Assembly (NCBI GenBank): GCA_905182995.1
Contig: CAJJDP010000020.1
Coordinates: 313,453 to 377,452 of the forward strand
From: Paramecium octaurelia
Lineage: Eukaryota; Ciliophora; Oligohymenophorea; Peniculida; Parameciidae
DNA length: 64,000 nt
Direction of reading: 5' to 3'
This document shows positions 38,294 through 50,181 of this stretch, piece by piece (positions within the stretch are counted from its first letter, which is position 1; every line of letters begins with the position of its first letter). Made by a program: the position numbers and the translations under genes. The notes beneath the pieces are model-generated. The model worked only from the letters and a program-made list of their open reading frames with translations, was not told where the DNA came from and did not search any database.

Positions 38294-39904
38294 TATGAAT
38301 TATTTTATTAAGATACATATATCAAATCAAATTTTGAATTTTCTAAATTCCTCAATACATCTTAAAGTTTCTCTATTCAATTAAATATTTCTCTAATGAA
38401 TTTGGACTTTATCTATAAAACAACAAACAGGGCATAAATAACACAAATAACAACAACAATAGCAACCTCTTCCTTATTGAATATCCTACCTTCTATATAA
38501 AATCTAATTCTCAAAATTGTAAAAACAAAAAGTGTTCCAAATACTCAATATCTCATATCAATATTCCGTTAATCGTTACAAATCTTGGCTTTTCTGCCAT
38601 CTAGTTATGTCTGAAGATCCATTTTTTCATATCTTTAATATTATATAAAAATCTTAAAAAATGAAAAAAGATTATTTCTATTAGAGTTGAAGAAGTCTAA
38701 CCATAACCATAATATAAATTAAGTAATCAACTTCCATTAAAATAAAAAGACTTCCATAGCTCAAAAATTAGATTTAATTAAAAAAAATAATTCATCATGA
38801 ATTAAGATTATATATCTAACCTTGCATAAATCAAACCCATAATTATTCTTTAATTGTTCTTATTGTATTCTATTTGTTTTAACGAAAATGCTAAAACTTA
38901 TATATTGAAATGAGATGCTTCTAAAAATTTTATTTTCATTGTTTATAAAATTATGGATATTTCTGTAATAAGTTATAAGAGACTTTGCTATTAATACAAA
39001 ACTTTAAAATTTTACAAATATTCTGGTTAATCAATAATCATCTTTATAAACTAATGGTTACAGTATATATAATTGGAGAGGGTATAAAAAAAGTGTGAAT
39101 TTTTAAAAAGAATAAGGCTGGCTAAATAGATTTACCGGCAAGATATGGCAAAATATTCCATTTAGTATATGAAAAGCAAATCTAGGACTAGAAACATTCA
39201 TTGAACTAAAATTCGAAGTAATTTTATTTAAATATCATCGTAAATAATTATTTTTTGATTAATTCAATAGTTATTTATTATTATTTACACCTTAGAAGAA
39301 TGATTTTGTTTAAATTAACATAAAGAATAAATATCTTTTTATGAATAAATAAAATCTCTCTTATATACCAAATAGCATTGGAAAAATCAGTTTACTAAAT
39401 TAAGGTGCATATCATTATACTATATCACTAATTTAACTTAAAAAATAATGATAAAAGAGGGTATTATTACAATATTCCCTAACTCTATTTTATGAAGGAA
39501 TTTTAATGAATTTGCGAATAAATGAAATGAAAATTATATTTTGTCAAACTTCATAATACGATTCAATTTATCAATATTAATGATTAATAATTATCTATTT
39601 TATATTACTAATATTAGAATCAGAATTCTTGATATCATTATATGATTTTAATTTAATAAATTATTGAATAAACAAGAAGAATGTAGCATCTCATGAAAAA
39701 TGAATTCTATATAAATTCTTTTAGATACAATAAGAGAATTTTATATTGAATGAAATCTCCTATAGAGAAATCAAATATCAATAAAGAACAGCGTTTAAAA
39801 TATATATTTTCCTGAAGTAAATATTAAGCTAAATTCACTAAGAATTTAGTTATCTAAAGAGTATTATTAGTAAGAAGTTACTTTATATTAATAAAAAATG
39901 AAAG
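38294..39904. other. Gene-poor interval, 1.6 kb
   Basis: Very AT-rich DNA between the alveolin-like gene and a convergent coiled-coil gene. A plus-strand stretch at about 38340-38660 lacks TGA in one frame, but it has no good start, no coding bias and no recognisable protein. From 38800 to 39890 I see nothing. Confidence 0.4.
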
Positions 39905-40411
39905 TCATTAATCATCTTTATTTTTATTAGCTTATTCTTCAGCTTATCGAAGGATAGAATTTTCTTTCTCTAATTTTTCTATTTTTTCTTGAAGCTATTT
40001 GTTTTACTCTAAAATATTTTCTAATTCAAATAATTATTTTAATTAATCTTCTTATTTTTTTACAAGATCCTTTAAATTTAGATTTTCTTAAGTTAACCTT
40101 TTTATTTCTTATTGTTGTTCATACCCTGTTTTAAATAAAATTTTCGCAGGGCTTTCAGAAGTCTGTATTCTTTATATACTATTAGGGTGATAGTAGTTAT
40201 TTGCAGTTGAAATTAATTTTTGTTTATCCAGACCCTAATTTGGAGTTGAAAGTTAAAATTCTCTTTTTTTAAGTCTAAAATCGGTTTAAGGTGAATTAGA
40301 ATTATTTTATCCAGTTGATAATTGGGACACGTGGTGTTTCTAAGTTGGAGTAAGTAAATTAGTAGTGATATGATAATTTTAAGGCGAGACTAAAGGACTT
40401 TTTGATCTCAT
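39905..40411 (-). CDS. Small coiled-coil protein, 168 aa
   Basis: ATG 40411 to TGA 39905-39907, 169 codons, no intron. The first ~100 residues are Ser/Thr/Asn/Gln-rich and probably disordered (beginning MRSKSPLVSP, a possible phospho-site region). The last ~70 form an evident coiled coil with regular Leu spacing (QLKQLFELENILEQNKQLQ). There is no signal or membrane segment. The function is unknown. Confidence 0.7.
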
Positions 40412-40644
40412 TATAATTAATTCTAAATAAAAATTTATTTTACTTTAAAACATCAAAAAAATTAGAAATAAAAATTACGTTAATGAATTTTGCTTTGCTG
40501 AGATGTTTGTTTTCTAATGAAGATAATCTAGGAAAAATATCAAAACATATTTGAATTGATAATTCTGTTTAGTGTTTTCTAAGATAAAGATGATAAAAAA
40601 AGAGATGATACTTATATAAATTATTGTTACAAATAAGAAGGATT

Positions 40645-41587
40645 TCAATCCACAACTATTTCTACTTTAGCTCCTTATGTTTTAACAATACAACAAAAAT
40701 ACAATTCCCTTTTATCATTTAATAATACTACTGAATAACCATCTTCAGGTTTCTAAAATTATATTTAATTCTTTACTTAAACTTTTATCCAAGTTGCTCT
40801 TTTGAGTGTTGGCTCATAAACTACTTAAATAACATCTCTTTCACCGTATTTAAAACCTTTGGTCTTCCAATTATATTCATCTTGTTCTGTATTTATAGTG
40901 TCTATTGTTAAAAATCATGTTACATGAATCTTAAAAGCAAACAAATGCTCCATTGTTAACTTAATTCAACTAAGGTCTAAAATTTTTTGATTTTAAAACC
41001 GCTAAATCACAAATTCCAACTCCAATGTCGCCTATAAATTTTGGAAACTTGAATTTTATTGAACTAGTTTCTATTTAATTCAGTCTTTAATCAACTACAG
41101 CAAAGCAATAATGAGTTTAACTTTGAGTTTATTCAATCATAATTTCATCATTTACTTATATGCTTGGAAACTTGGTATTAAGATCAAATTTGTATAAGGA
41201 TTTTGAATAAATGGGAATAATTCTAAGATCCATTTATAATGTCTCTTAAATTTATTATTCCCATAATTTCAAAGTCTTTTAAATTCTTGACACTAATTGA
41301 TCACTAAACTTTGGGAAATATTCATCGTTTTTCTGATAGGAGATTTTATTCCAAATTTGAGCTATCTCTTGCACTTCATCATCATTTAGTGTAGAATTGT
41401 CATTTTCAATAATATTTTAACAAATTGAATCAAGTTCATCCCTTTGAGAAAGCTCATAAATTATAGTTTCAATTTAATTTTCGAGTTTTTCGAGTTAAAG
41501 AAGGACAGTCGATTTAAAATTGGAGTAAATTTATCGTACTTCTTGAATTTTAAGATAAATTGCAAAGTTATCTTTATTTGTAAACAT
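40645..41587 (-). CDS. SPRY-like domain protein with N-terminal coiled coil, 306 aa
   Basis: ATG 41587 to TGA 40645-40647. One 22-base intron (40902-40923) gives an exact frame. Residues ~1-140 are helical, probably coiled. The C-terminal half reads as a SPRY-like beta sandwich: FPKFIGDIGVGICDLAVLKS, NNGAFVCFQDSY, YNWKTKGFKYGERDVIQVVYEP, and ending LYFCCIVKTQGAKVEIVVD. SPRY domains bind protein partners. No RING or B-box is present, so this is not a complete TRIM protein. The domain call rests on pattern (IGVGI, YG-x-DVI) and is moderate. Confidence 0.65.
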
Positions 41588-42059
41588 TTAAATCAAAAAT
41601 ATTAAAAAAGTATTACAATAAAATTATGCTTTCTTTGTATTTAAATTCAATAAAATAAAATAATGTGATAAATTCTGTTTGCTCAAATCGATATGTATAT
41701 ATACTAATCAATTCAAAGAAAGTTTTACTATCTAAGATGTAGAATAATCTTTTCATATTTATTTTTAATCAATTTCCCAAGATGAAGTCAAATGAAAGTT
41801 CTTTAATAATGATCAAATACTCTGTATTTAAAATCAGTTCCACATTTATAGAAATGTTTTTATTTTTTTAAAGATTATTAAGTCTAGAAATAATAGTAAG
41901 ATAAATATCTCAAGTTTTAGATAATAAATTAGAGTGATTTTAAGATTTTATACTTTTTATACAAGCTATTTTTATATTGCCTAATATAATCTGACGGATA
42001 TTCATTATGCAAATGTTTCTTGAGTGGAAAAAATCTGATATTTATTAAGAAATAATTTT
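41588..42059. other. Intergenic region upstream of CAND1
   Basis: About 470 bases between two divergent start codons. It is AT-rich and no gene is seen. Confidence 0.4.
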
Positions 42060-45000
42060 ATGGATTAGAAGAAAATTGATACTCTGATTTCGGAAGCCTT
42101 GACCAATCCAGACCCTGATATTCAATATATGCGAGCTGAAGAACTCACAAATGAGTTGACAACATACTATGGAAAACCAGAACAAGGGATGGAAGATGAA
42201 AGGAATCAAAAATTAATTAATAATTGCTATAAAGTACTTTATTAGCATTTATCATCTCAATATAGAGAAATTTAAGGTATTTGAATCGAATTATTTATAA
42301 TAGGAAATGCCATTAGATAATTTTAAAGATTGGCTCCTTTGATGAGATCAAAGGAGGTATCATATATTTCTCTAGAATTATTGAAGTCATCTGTGGAAGG
42401 AATGAGTGATGTAAGAGAAAATTATCACATTTGCCTTCAAGAAATAGTAGAAAAGATTTCAAGTCAAGTTTTCAGCTTAGAGGAGGTTTAAGAAACAATT
42501 ATACAAAGTAAGTCTTATTATAGATAATAGAATTGGGTGAATTGAAAGTGAATGTTAAGAAGTTGTAGGTTTCAAATTAAATAGTCCATCAAGAAATCTA
42601 GAAAAATGTTGAAATACAAGCTGAACTCCTTAAGATTTTAAGTTTAATAATGTCAAGATGGCCCAAATTGTATTATAAGGACTTTGGAGATTTATTATTG
42701 GATAATATCACAAACTCAAATGAATTGTCAATAAGAAAAAATTCATGCGTATGTCTAGGCCATTTGGGAGCATGCCTAAACCAAGAAAGTCTAAATCATT
42801 TAATCCAATAAAGTATACAATCATAATATATGCAATTATAGAGATACTTCCATTTACCAAAGAATTAAAATTTGATTAACAAAATTTCACTAAAATTCTT
42901 TACTTAAATTAAAGTTTGAATTATTTAGCAAAGAGTTCTGGAAAATATTTTGATAAGGCTTTGGTGGAATAGATCTTTTATAGATACTTTTAGACCCAAA
43001 ATGAACATAGCAAAATAGATTTAGACAATATTAATTAATATGCTGAGATTTTAGAAATTTAATTGCTTACAATAAATTATTTACTAACAAATTATTATGC
43101 ACGTTCATTTGATCTCTAATTAATTGAGTAAATAACACCTTTGATTGATTTTGATCCATTAGGAGTAGCAACAATTGAAGAAGAGAATGCATATGAAGAT
43201 GAATACTATGCTGATGAAAGTAAATTTGTTTAATAAATTCATTAGCTTCTGATTCAACATGGAGAGTACGAAGATGTGCATTATATACATTCTAAGAGTT
43301 GTTGAAGGTTCAACCATAACTATATAAACTAATTCTGTCAGCCTTATTTGGTCCAAATCAGATCATCATGAAAAGGATGAATGAAAAAAATGCAGAAATA
43401 AAATTATCTATCATTTAATTTTTGATTGGCTTAGTTTAAGCATCTGCCATTATAAAAGAGGATATAAATATAATGGAAGTTGAATAACTATCTTTGATCA
43501 AGCAAAGGTCTATTCCAGCCTCTATCTCACTTATTGAACTGGTAGAATAGCTATTGGAATAAATTTAATCGATCTTTTAAGACTCTTAAGAACAATAATC
43601 TTTAAAATCAGAAACCACAAAATTATTATTAGCTATTGGGCAATATTTCCACTCCCAAATTTAGACATCACATTCATGTTTTTCAAAAATTGTTGAAATT
43701 ATCCATTAATCAATTGCTGGTTCTTCTATGCATTATTCTAATGAATAAAAAGTAATTCTATAGATATTTCTATTATTAGCTTGCTTCTATTTTAGCCATG
43801 AAAACTATACTTAAAATTACAGAGCCAGCAGAATTTTAAATTTAAATTTTGCAGCAAATGGTCTTGATACTTCTTGAAGCCGTCAATTAAAAGTATATCA
43901 GAATTCAGGTTGAAGGATATAATACCTTAGAAAAGTTAATTGAAGTGTTCAAATTGAACTTTGAGGAGGTAACATTTTCATAGTCTTTGACATAAATCAA
44001 ATAAAATCTGATCACAAAAATATAGATAGATAATTTAGATTAGGAGATCAAATAAAGTTTATTTTCACTTGCAGCCACTCTCTTCAAACACTTTGAATCA
44101 ATATTTTTAAAACCAGAAGTTGAATAATTAGCTTCAATCTCTTTGGTCAGATTGTAAATTGAAGCCCTAACCAACAATATCATAAATCTTGTCTAATATT
44201 TCAAAAATCTTAATGAACCTAAAGTATTAATTTCAAATATTGCTAATTAACTTTAGAAAAATGATAAAGCTTAAACATACATAACTTTAATTCACTTAAT
44301 CTAAAACAATAAAGTTGATCAATAGTTAGCAGTTGATATCCTAAACAAATTCAAATAGATAACAATAGAAAACTTTGATTTATAAATTTAGACTTTACAA
44401 GTATTGATTAAAGTAACGGGCATCAAATTACCTGAATAGCTAATAAGGGAGTCAGTTAAAATTGGATTGTACCAAACAAAAATAAAGAGTGAAATTGAAG
44501 ATTACTTCCATCTAATAAATTAACCTTAAATAATTGAATAGGAAGTTTCCAGACAATTAGGAAAGGAAGAATTATACCCGGCTGGATAGATATATTGCTA
44601 GATATTAAAAAACAGTCCAGGCTCACTCAGTTCTTTATATTCTACAATAGGCACTAACAGATAGTTAAAATTATCAACCTTAAGATTTTTGCATAAATAT
44701 TAAAAAGACTAAAAAGCAATTGAGATTTTATGCAAATTAATCAAGGATAATTAGGACTCTGATTTAGCTGCCATCGTAATTGGATCAGCTATTTCCGATA
44801 TTCAGTAAATATAAAATTTGATTGAATAAAATCCTAATTAATATTAGTTTTATCAAGCATTAAAGGAATTCACAGAAATCAATTCTATTTCTAATCCTGC
44901 AGATATTGCTAATTATATTTTGAAATAGGTTAATGGAAAAGATAAAACAATATCCACCATATGTGGTGACATTTTGGGTGGATTAGTAAAGTAGAATTAC

Positions 45001-45743
45001 AAATCTTTAGAACAAATTTTGTTAGAGGGTCTTAAGAGTCCTTCCTAAAATGTTAGATTTACTTGCATTTAAAGTCTAAAGTATTCCAATCAATGGGCCA
45101 GTAAATCTTAAATCCTATTTGAGATGTTGTAAAACGAAAAGGAAATTCCAATTCTAACTGGAATCATCAAAGCACTTACCTAAAACATATAACATATTAA
45201 ATTAGTCAATTTAACTTAATATTTAACATTCACTTTAAGGAGATATGAGGAAAAAGAATTAAATTTTGGTAATTTTGTTGAAAAAAGGGATGATGCTAAG
45301 GATCTAAGATCTCTGTCCTTTGATTTATTAGAATTATTCATAGATAAATACAATCTAGAAATTAAACCAATTTTAGTAGAAGTCTTTGATAAGTTTGGTA
45401 AGAGTTTCTTAATATTTTATAGTTGAGGATAAATATGATGAAACTAGAATACCCAGGTTAAGAATAATCTAGAAGATTGTTAGAAAAGATCCTGTGATAT
45501 TGGGTCCATATTATGAAATTTTAATCAAAACATTTGAACCTATTCTTAAGACATTGATATAAAATTTACAAAAATAGGATCAAGTAAATTATATTAAAAT
45601 AATTCAAGAATTTGGATAAGGAAAAAGAAAAAGTCAGATTAATAGTCTAGGTACTATAAGGATTAAGGTAAAATTCCAAAGAAGTCGATGAAATTTACAG
45701 AAAATACGTAACTAAATAAATTTAAGAATTTGTATGCTAATGA
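42060..45743 (+). CDS. CAND1 (cullin-associated NEDD8-dissociated protein), 1,166 aa
   Basis: HEAT-repeat exchange factor that binds unneddylated cullin-RBX1 and swaps substrate receptors of SCF ubiquitin ligases. Seven introns (42277-42303, 42508-42530, 42813-42841, 43220-43245, 43752-43779, one near 45400-45425, one near 45580-45610) give an exact 1,166-residue frame, close to the usual ~1,230. Diagnostic stretches are ILSLIMSRWPKLYYKDF, LSIRKNSCVCLGHLG, DSTWRVRRCALYTFQELL (animal DxSWKVRRxA), LNFGNFVEKRDDAKDLRSLS (animal GPFKHTVDDGLDLRK) and a C-terminal KVRLIVQVLQGL helix. In-frame TAA/TAG are very frequent. The assignment rests on several aligned landmarks and not on one motif. Confidence 0.88.
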
Positions 45744-45823
45744 GATTGAAAATTTTATTACAAAAAAAACCAGTCAAATAAGTTATTTTAATTAGTAATA
45801 TAATTTCAATAATTTCTGTGATA

Positions 45824-46854
45824 TCATTATTCCTCCCATGATATTCGTTTACCTTTTTACCAAAGTCCATATTTTCCTTTCTTATTAATAGAAAAATATC
45901 CTCGCCCGTGTTGCTTACCGTTTTCCCACTCTCCTTCATATTTCCTTCCATCCCCCCAGTCATAAATGCCAAAACCCTTATTTTAAATTATTGAATAAGA
46001 TTTACATGCTTTTTATCATTAAAGTATAATCCCTCATATCTTCTACCATCTGGCCAAGTATATATACCTCTGCCATGCATATTACCAAAATAGAAATCTC
46101 CTTCGTACTTTCTTCCATCCGCCCAAATTAAAATTCCCTTTCCTGATATTTTATTTTGAAACCAATCCCCTTCGTATTTTTAGCCATTGTTCCAAATATA
46201 TTTACCTTGGCCATGTTTATAAGAATTCTAAAAATAGCCTTCATATATAGAACCATCAGGCCATAACTCAATACCATATCCATGTTACTTATCATTAAAC
46301 CATTCTCCCTCATATTTTGGGCCATCAACATGTTAATAGACTCCATATCCATTTGACATGTCGTTTTCCCATTCTCCTTCATAAATATCCCCATTAACGT
46401 GTGTAAATTTACCTCTTCCATTTGCTTTGTTATGTTTCCATTCACCTTCATATTTAGCACCATCCGGCCAAATTTGGATTCCATACCCATCCCTTGAATT
46501 TCCTCTCCATTCCCCAGTATAAGTGGCTCCTCCAGGGAATCTAGCTTTAAGAATTTTATACGTAAAAGTAGGTTTTTCGATTCTGGGTTTGTCATCTTGA
46601 TTTATCGTGATTCCACTTTCCACAGTCTCCGTTTCAAAGGCACACAGTATTTTATGATCAGTTGCTTTACGACGCTCTCTATAACTCCTCCAGTATTTTT
46701 AGATTACAATAGCCATTTTACTTTTTATTAACTAAGTCTTCTCAGTTTTAGAAGGGCCTGTAGGAATTGAAATACATTCCTAGTTGATTCATAAGATTAC
46801 TTAAATATCATTCCCTTTCTTATCACAGTTACATTGAGAACACTGAGAACCCAT
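45824..46854 (-). CDS. MORN-repeat protein with acylation-type N-terminus and IQ motif, 326 aa
   Basis: Membrane-associated scaffold. Introns at 46780-46800 (21 nt) and 45977-46005 give an exact frame of 326 residues. It begins MGSQCSQCNC. Gly2 plus Cys5, Cys8 and Cys10 fit N-myristoylation with palmitoylation. An IQ-like helix follows (MAIVIQKYWRSYRERR), which may bind calmodulin. From ~residue 105 there are about nine MORN repeats (YTGEWRGNSRDGYGIQIWPDGAKYEGEW and so on). Similar proteins mark basal bodies and cortex in alveolates. Its start is 68 bases from that of the divergent coiled-coil gene. Acylation is inferred from sequence alone. Confidence 0.9.
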
Positions 46855-46922
46855 TTAAAAATATAATTATATTTGACATTACTTTCATTTGAACAATTTA
46901 TTTTAATAAAATATAACGATTT

Positions 46923-48064
46923 ATGTTAGCTGACAAAACCAGTGCTTATGTGAATTAAAGTTCTGTTTAAGCTAAATAACCAAGTAAAAGAGTGGTAATG
47001 TGTATTTATCATTCTAGCAACTCGACATTCAATATGTTGCATAAACCTTCGAAAAAACTCAATCCATTAATAATCTCCAAGATATGTTTCCAGATAGTAA
47101 ATCCACAGATCTACGACATTCAATTACAACTGAAGAAAGTGAAATAGAGAAATTGTCTCAAGCCTATGCAGATAAATACTATTATGAGATGAAATTCGAG
47201 CAATACTAAAATTTGCTTACTTAACAATAAGGCACAATCACCAAGCTATTGAATGAAAAAAAGGAACTGCTTGGGAGACTAGAATCTGCTAAAAGTAATG
47301 AAAAAGAAATTAGTCTGTTGTAATAATTAGAAGTTAAATTTCTTGAGAGCCAAAAAGAGAAACAATAGTTATAAATGGAATGTTAATAATATAAATATTA
47401 AGTTGAATAACTACTTGCTGCTAATAATGAATTACAATAATCCTTTCAATCCTTACATAATTAATTTTTTGAATACAAGGATAATTAGGATAAGTATTCA
47501 ATAAAACAACAAGAACTAATTGATAAATTAACTGATGATATTGGAAACCAAAAATATTTGCAAGAAATTCATTCCCAAATGAAAACAATCAAGTAATAAA
47601 ATAATCAACTTTCTGAATAATTATCTTCCTAGGAATATAATTTCAGACTCAAACTCTAGGAAATATAGGAGAAATGTGTTATTCAAAGCAATGAATTGTA
47701 ATAAGACTATGAATCTTAATTTGAGTAAAAGGAAGAAGAATTGCATTTACTAAAAATGGAGCTTGAAAAACAAAAATCAGAAACTCAAAAACTATTGAAT
47801 GAAAATATATAACTATAAAGCCATATTTAATAATTGACATAGAAGTATCAAAATTCATTTATCCGTAGTTACCAAGATGATATACAGGCTTAAGCAGCAC
47901 TACTTTCAGATTAAGTGGCAGAATACAAAATAGTTATATAGAATCTTGAAAACCAATTATATCAAATTAACCTAGAAATAAAACAAAGAGATCGATCTTC
48001 TTCGAAGGATAGCATTATGAATTCAAGATTGATTTCCAATTATATTAGCAGATATAAACAATGA
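46923..48064 (+). CDS. Coiled-coil protein, 372 aa
   Basis: ATG 46923 to TGA 48062-48064. One 23-base intron (46995-47017) gives an exact 372-residue frame. From about residue 70 to 350 the protein is an almost continuous coiled coil, rich in Gln/Glu/Lys/Leu. The ends are Ser/Thr-rich, with a basic tail ending LISNYISRYKQ. It shares a 68-base divergent promoter region with the MORN/IQ gene, so co-regulation is possible. A structural or cytoskeletal role is likely, but no family is recognised. Confidence 0.75.
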
Positions 48065-48254
48065 AAATCAAGGCCTATTCTATTGATATTTAATATTTTA
48101 GACAATCCTAAAGATTTATCAATATCAAATACTATTTTTATTAATTTTTAAAGCAGCTATAATTTATAATAAATTTATTAAATTGATTTCTATAGAATTT
48201 GAATCATTTTTAATAGAATTAGCAGACATTTTTTTTCATTATTTAAATAATTTG

Positions 48255-49177
48255 ATGAATATCATTTTAAATGGCCAAAATGTTCTAGTAGGAGAATCCA
48301 CTACATTTTTAGAATTATTTTAATGCTTAGGGTTCACTGACTCAAATGGCAAAAGTATTTACAAAAATGAAGCATAATTAATTCTATAGAATTTAAACTG
48401 CTAAGTGAAAGGCTTTTTATAAGCTAATGATAGGCTCTCAATATAAGCAATTCCTTATAGACCAATACTGAATACAACTCCACTTTCATAAACTCCTGAC
48501 CAGAATCAAATCTTTAATCCATAACACAGGGCCACATAAGTATAATAGCCAAGTGGTAATTAATGTGGAGGAAACCCTTCAATTAGTTAATAATCCAATA
48601 TTCAATTTGGCTAGTAACCAAAATTTTAATTTAACCAACCATTTAATCAAGCATAAATTCAATCAATCCAGCCGAATTCTTTTCAATAATAAAAGTTTTA
48701 AGCAAGTGTAATTTTTTAACCAAATAATGTACAAATAAATAATGTTCAAATAAATAATGTTCAAGCAAATAATTAAGAAGAGGATGTTTTTTCAACATAA
48801 TTTCAAAATTAAACTTATGATGAATAGAGGTAAAATTATTTAAGGAACAAAAAGGATAATCCAGGAGAGAAATAGTAATTAAATTGTGTTATTTTAGAGT
48901 ATCCCGTGTTATTGATGGTTTTAGATTCACTCTTGACAATTATGGTGATGAATTAATGATTGAAAAAACTGATTACTCATTTTAATTGCGAATAACTAAT
49001 GCATATAAAATGAACAAGGAGAAACGTTAAATGATCCCTTAAATTACATAAGAATTTGAGTCTAATGTACGGATGGATCTCAATTATACTCGAGTGTCAT
49101 GGATTTAAAAATATGACGCATTGGCTGTGTAATTCAACACCGGTGATAAAATATTTATAAACTTGCACATGGAATGA
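48255..49177 (+). CDS. Orphan protein with Gln/Asn-rich centre, 299 aa
   Basis: ATG 48255 to TGA 49175-49177. One 23-base intron (48875-48897) gives an exact frame of 299 residues. The N-terminal ~55 residues look folded (MNIILNGQNVLVGESTTFLE...). The middle is disordered, with FNQP/NNVQ-type repeats, including three tandem copies of an AATAATGTTCAAATA-like unit at 48724-48770. The C-terminal ~90 residues look like a beta domain (GFRFTLDNYGDELMIEKTDY, KIFINLHME). I considered a CS/Hsp20-like fold for the C-terminus but cannot support it. Confidence 0.65.
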
Positions 49178-49246
49178 TAAATAATGTTAGGGTTTTAATA
49201 ATTATAGATTTTCATTTTTTTTTAATATCCATAGATTATTATAAAA

Positions 49247-50134
49247 ATGACTTGTTGTTAAAAAAGTGCATCCTTAATTTTGATCAGGGATGATTTTAAA
49301 GTCTTGATGTTAAAAAGAAGCCATGAAATTTCATTTGGAGGATCATTTGTTTTTCCAGGAGGAATTCTAGAAGAAACTGATTATAAGATAGCTTTTGCAG
49401 ATTCATAATTAATTTAGCAAAATCAATAAAGATATTTTTGCCCTCTCAATCAACCATGGTATGATGCATCATTGATTGCTGCTATAAGAGAAACTACTGA
49501 AGAAACTAATATATAGTTAGAATATAAATAATTATATTCCAAGATCAAACCATTCATGAGGATAGTCACACCTCAGATGATGGAAAAAAGATATGACACT
49601 TAGTTTTTTGTTTTTAATTTAAACAATTACGATCAATTAGAAATCAATAAGGCTGAGAGCTCAAGTTATGAGTGGGATACTCCTGTTGGATTTTTATAAA
49701 AATTTATTAATCGCTAGATATACTTATAACCGCCGATATTCTTGTAGTTGCTAATACTAAAATAATTAAGAAGTTATTAAAACATCATTACTTACATTGA
49801 TTCTGGAGATTAATTTAAGCACACCTATCCTCACATTTTCTAATTTAGTAAATATTATTACTAGTTTTTAATAGGCTATAAAGGAGCTTTTAATTATCCT
49901 GATCCAAATTACAATTTATAAAAGTTGCTGGATGCTGAGTAAACAGACTATTTAAAAAGAGAATTCAAAATTAGATATAATAAAATGGAGAGATCAGATT
50001 TTAGATTTGAATTTGAGGCAAACTTAAAGAGTTTGACTGGGTTTATAGGAAAGTTTAAAAATTCACCTTTAGCATTGTTGGATGGTCAAATTATAAATAA
50101 TGGCCAATTCATACAAAATAAGGCAAGGTTATGA
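49247..50134 (+). CDS. Nudix hydrolase, NUDT7/8/19-like, 295 aa
   Basis: Hydrolyses nucleoside-diphosphate derivatives, and in this subgroup often coenzyme A or acyl-CoA. ATG 49247 to TGA 50132-50134, 296 codons, no intron. The N-terminus has the typical strands (SLILIRDDFKVLMLKRS) and FVFPGGILEETD. The Nudix helix reads AAIRETTEETNIQ, with the catalytic Arg-Glu and Glu-Glu of REUxEE. An insertion between FPGG and the helix (about 45 residues with YDA before AAIRE) resembles NUDT19-type enzymes. The C-terminal 120 residues are unique. No targeting signal is evident. Confidence 0.88.
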
Positions 50135-50181
50135 GATTACAATTATAAAATGAATTAATTAATGATATTTGTATTGTATAA

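Noticed and set aside
38340..38660. Possible small plus-strand gene with Cys pairs
   Set aside because: The frame lacks a convincing ATG. The length without TGA is not significant in this AT-rich DNA, and a hinted CXC-like pattern has the wrong spacing.
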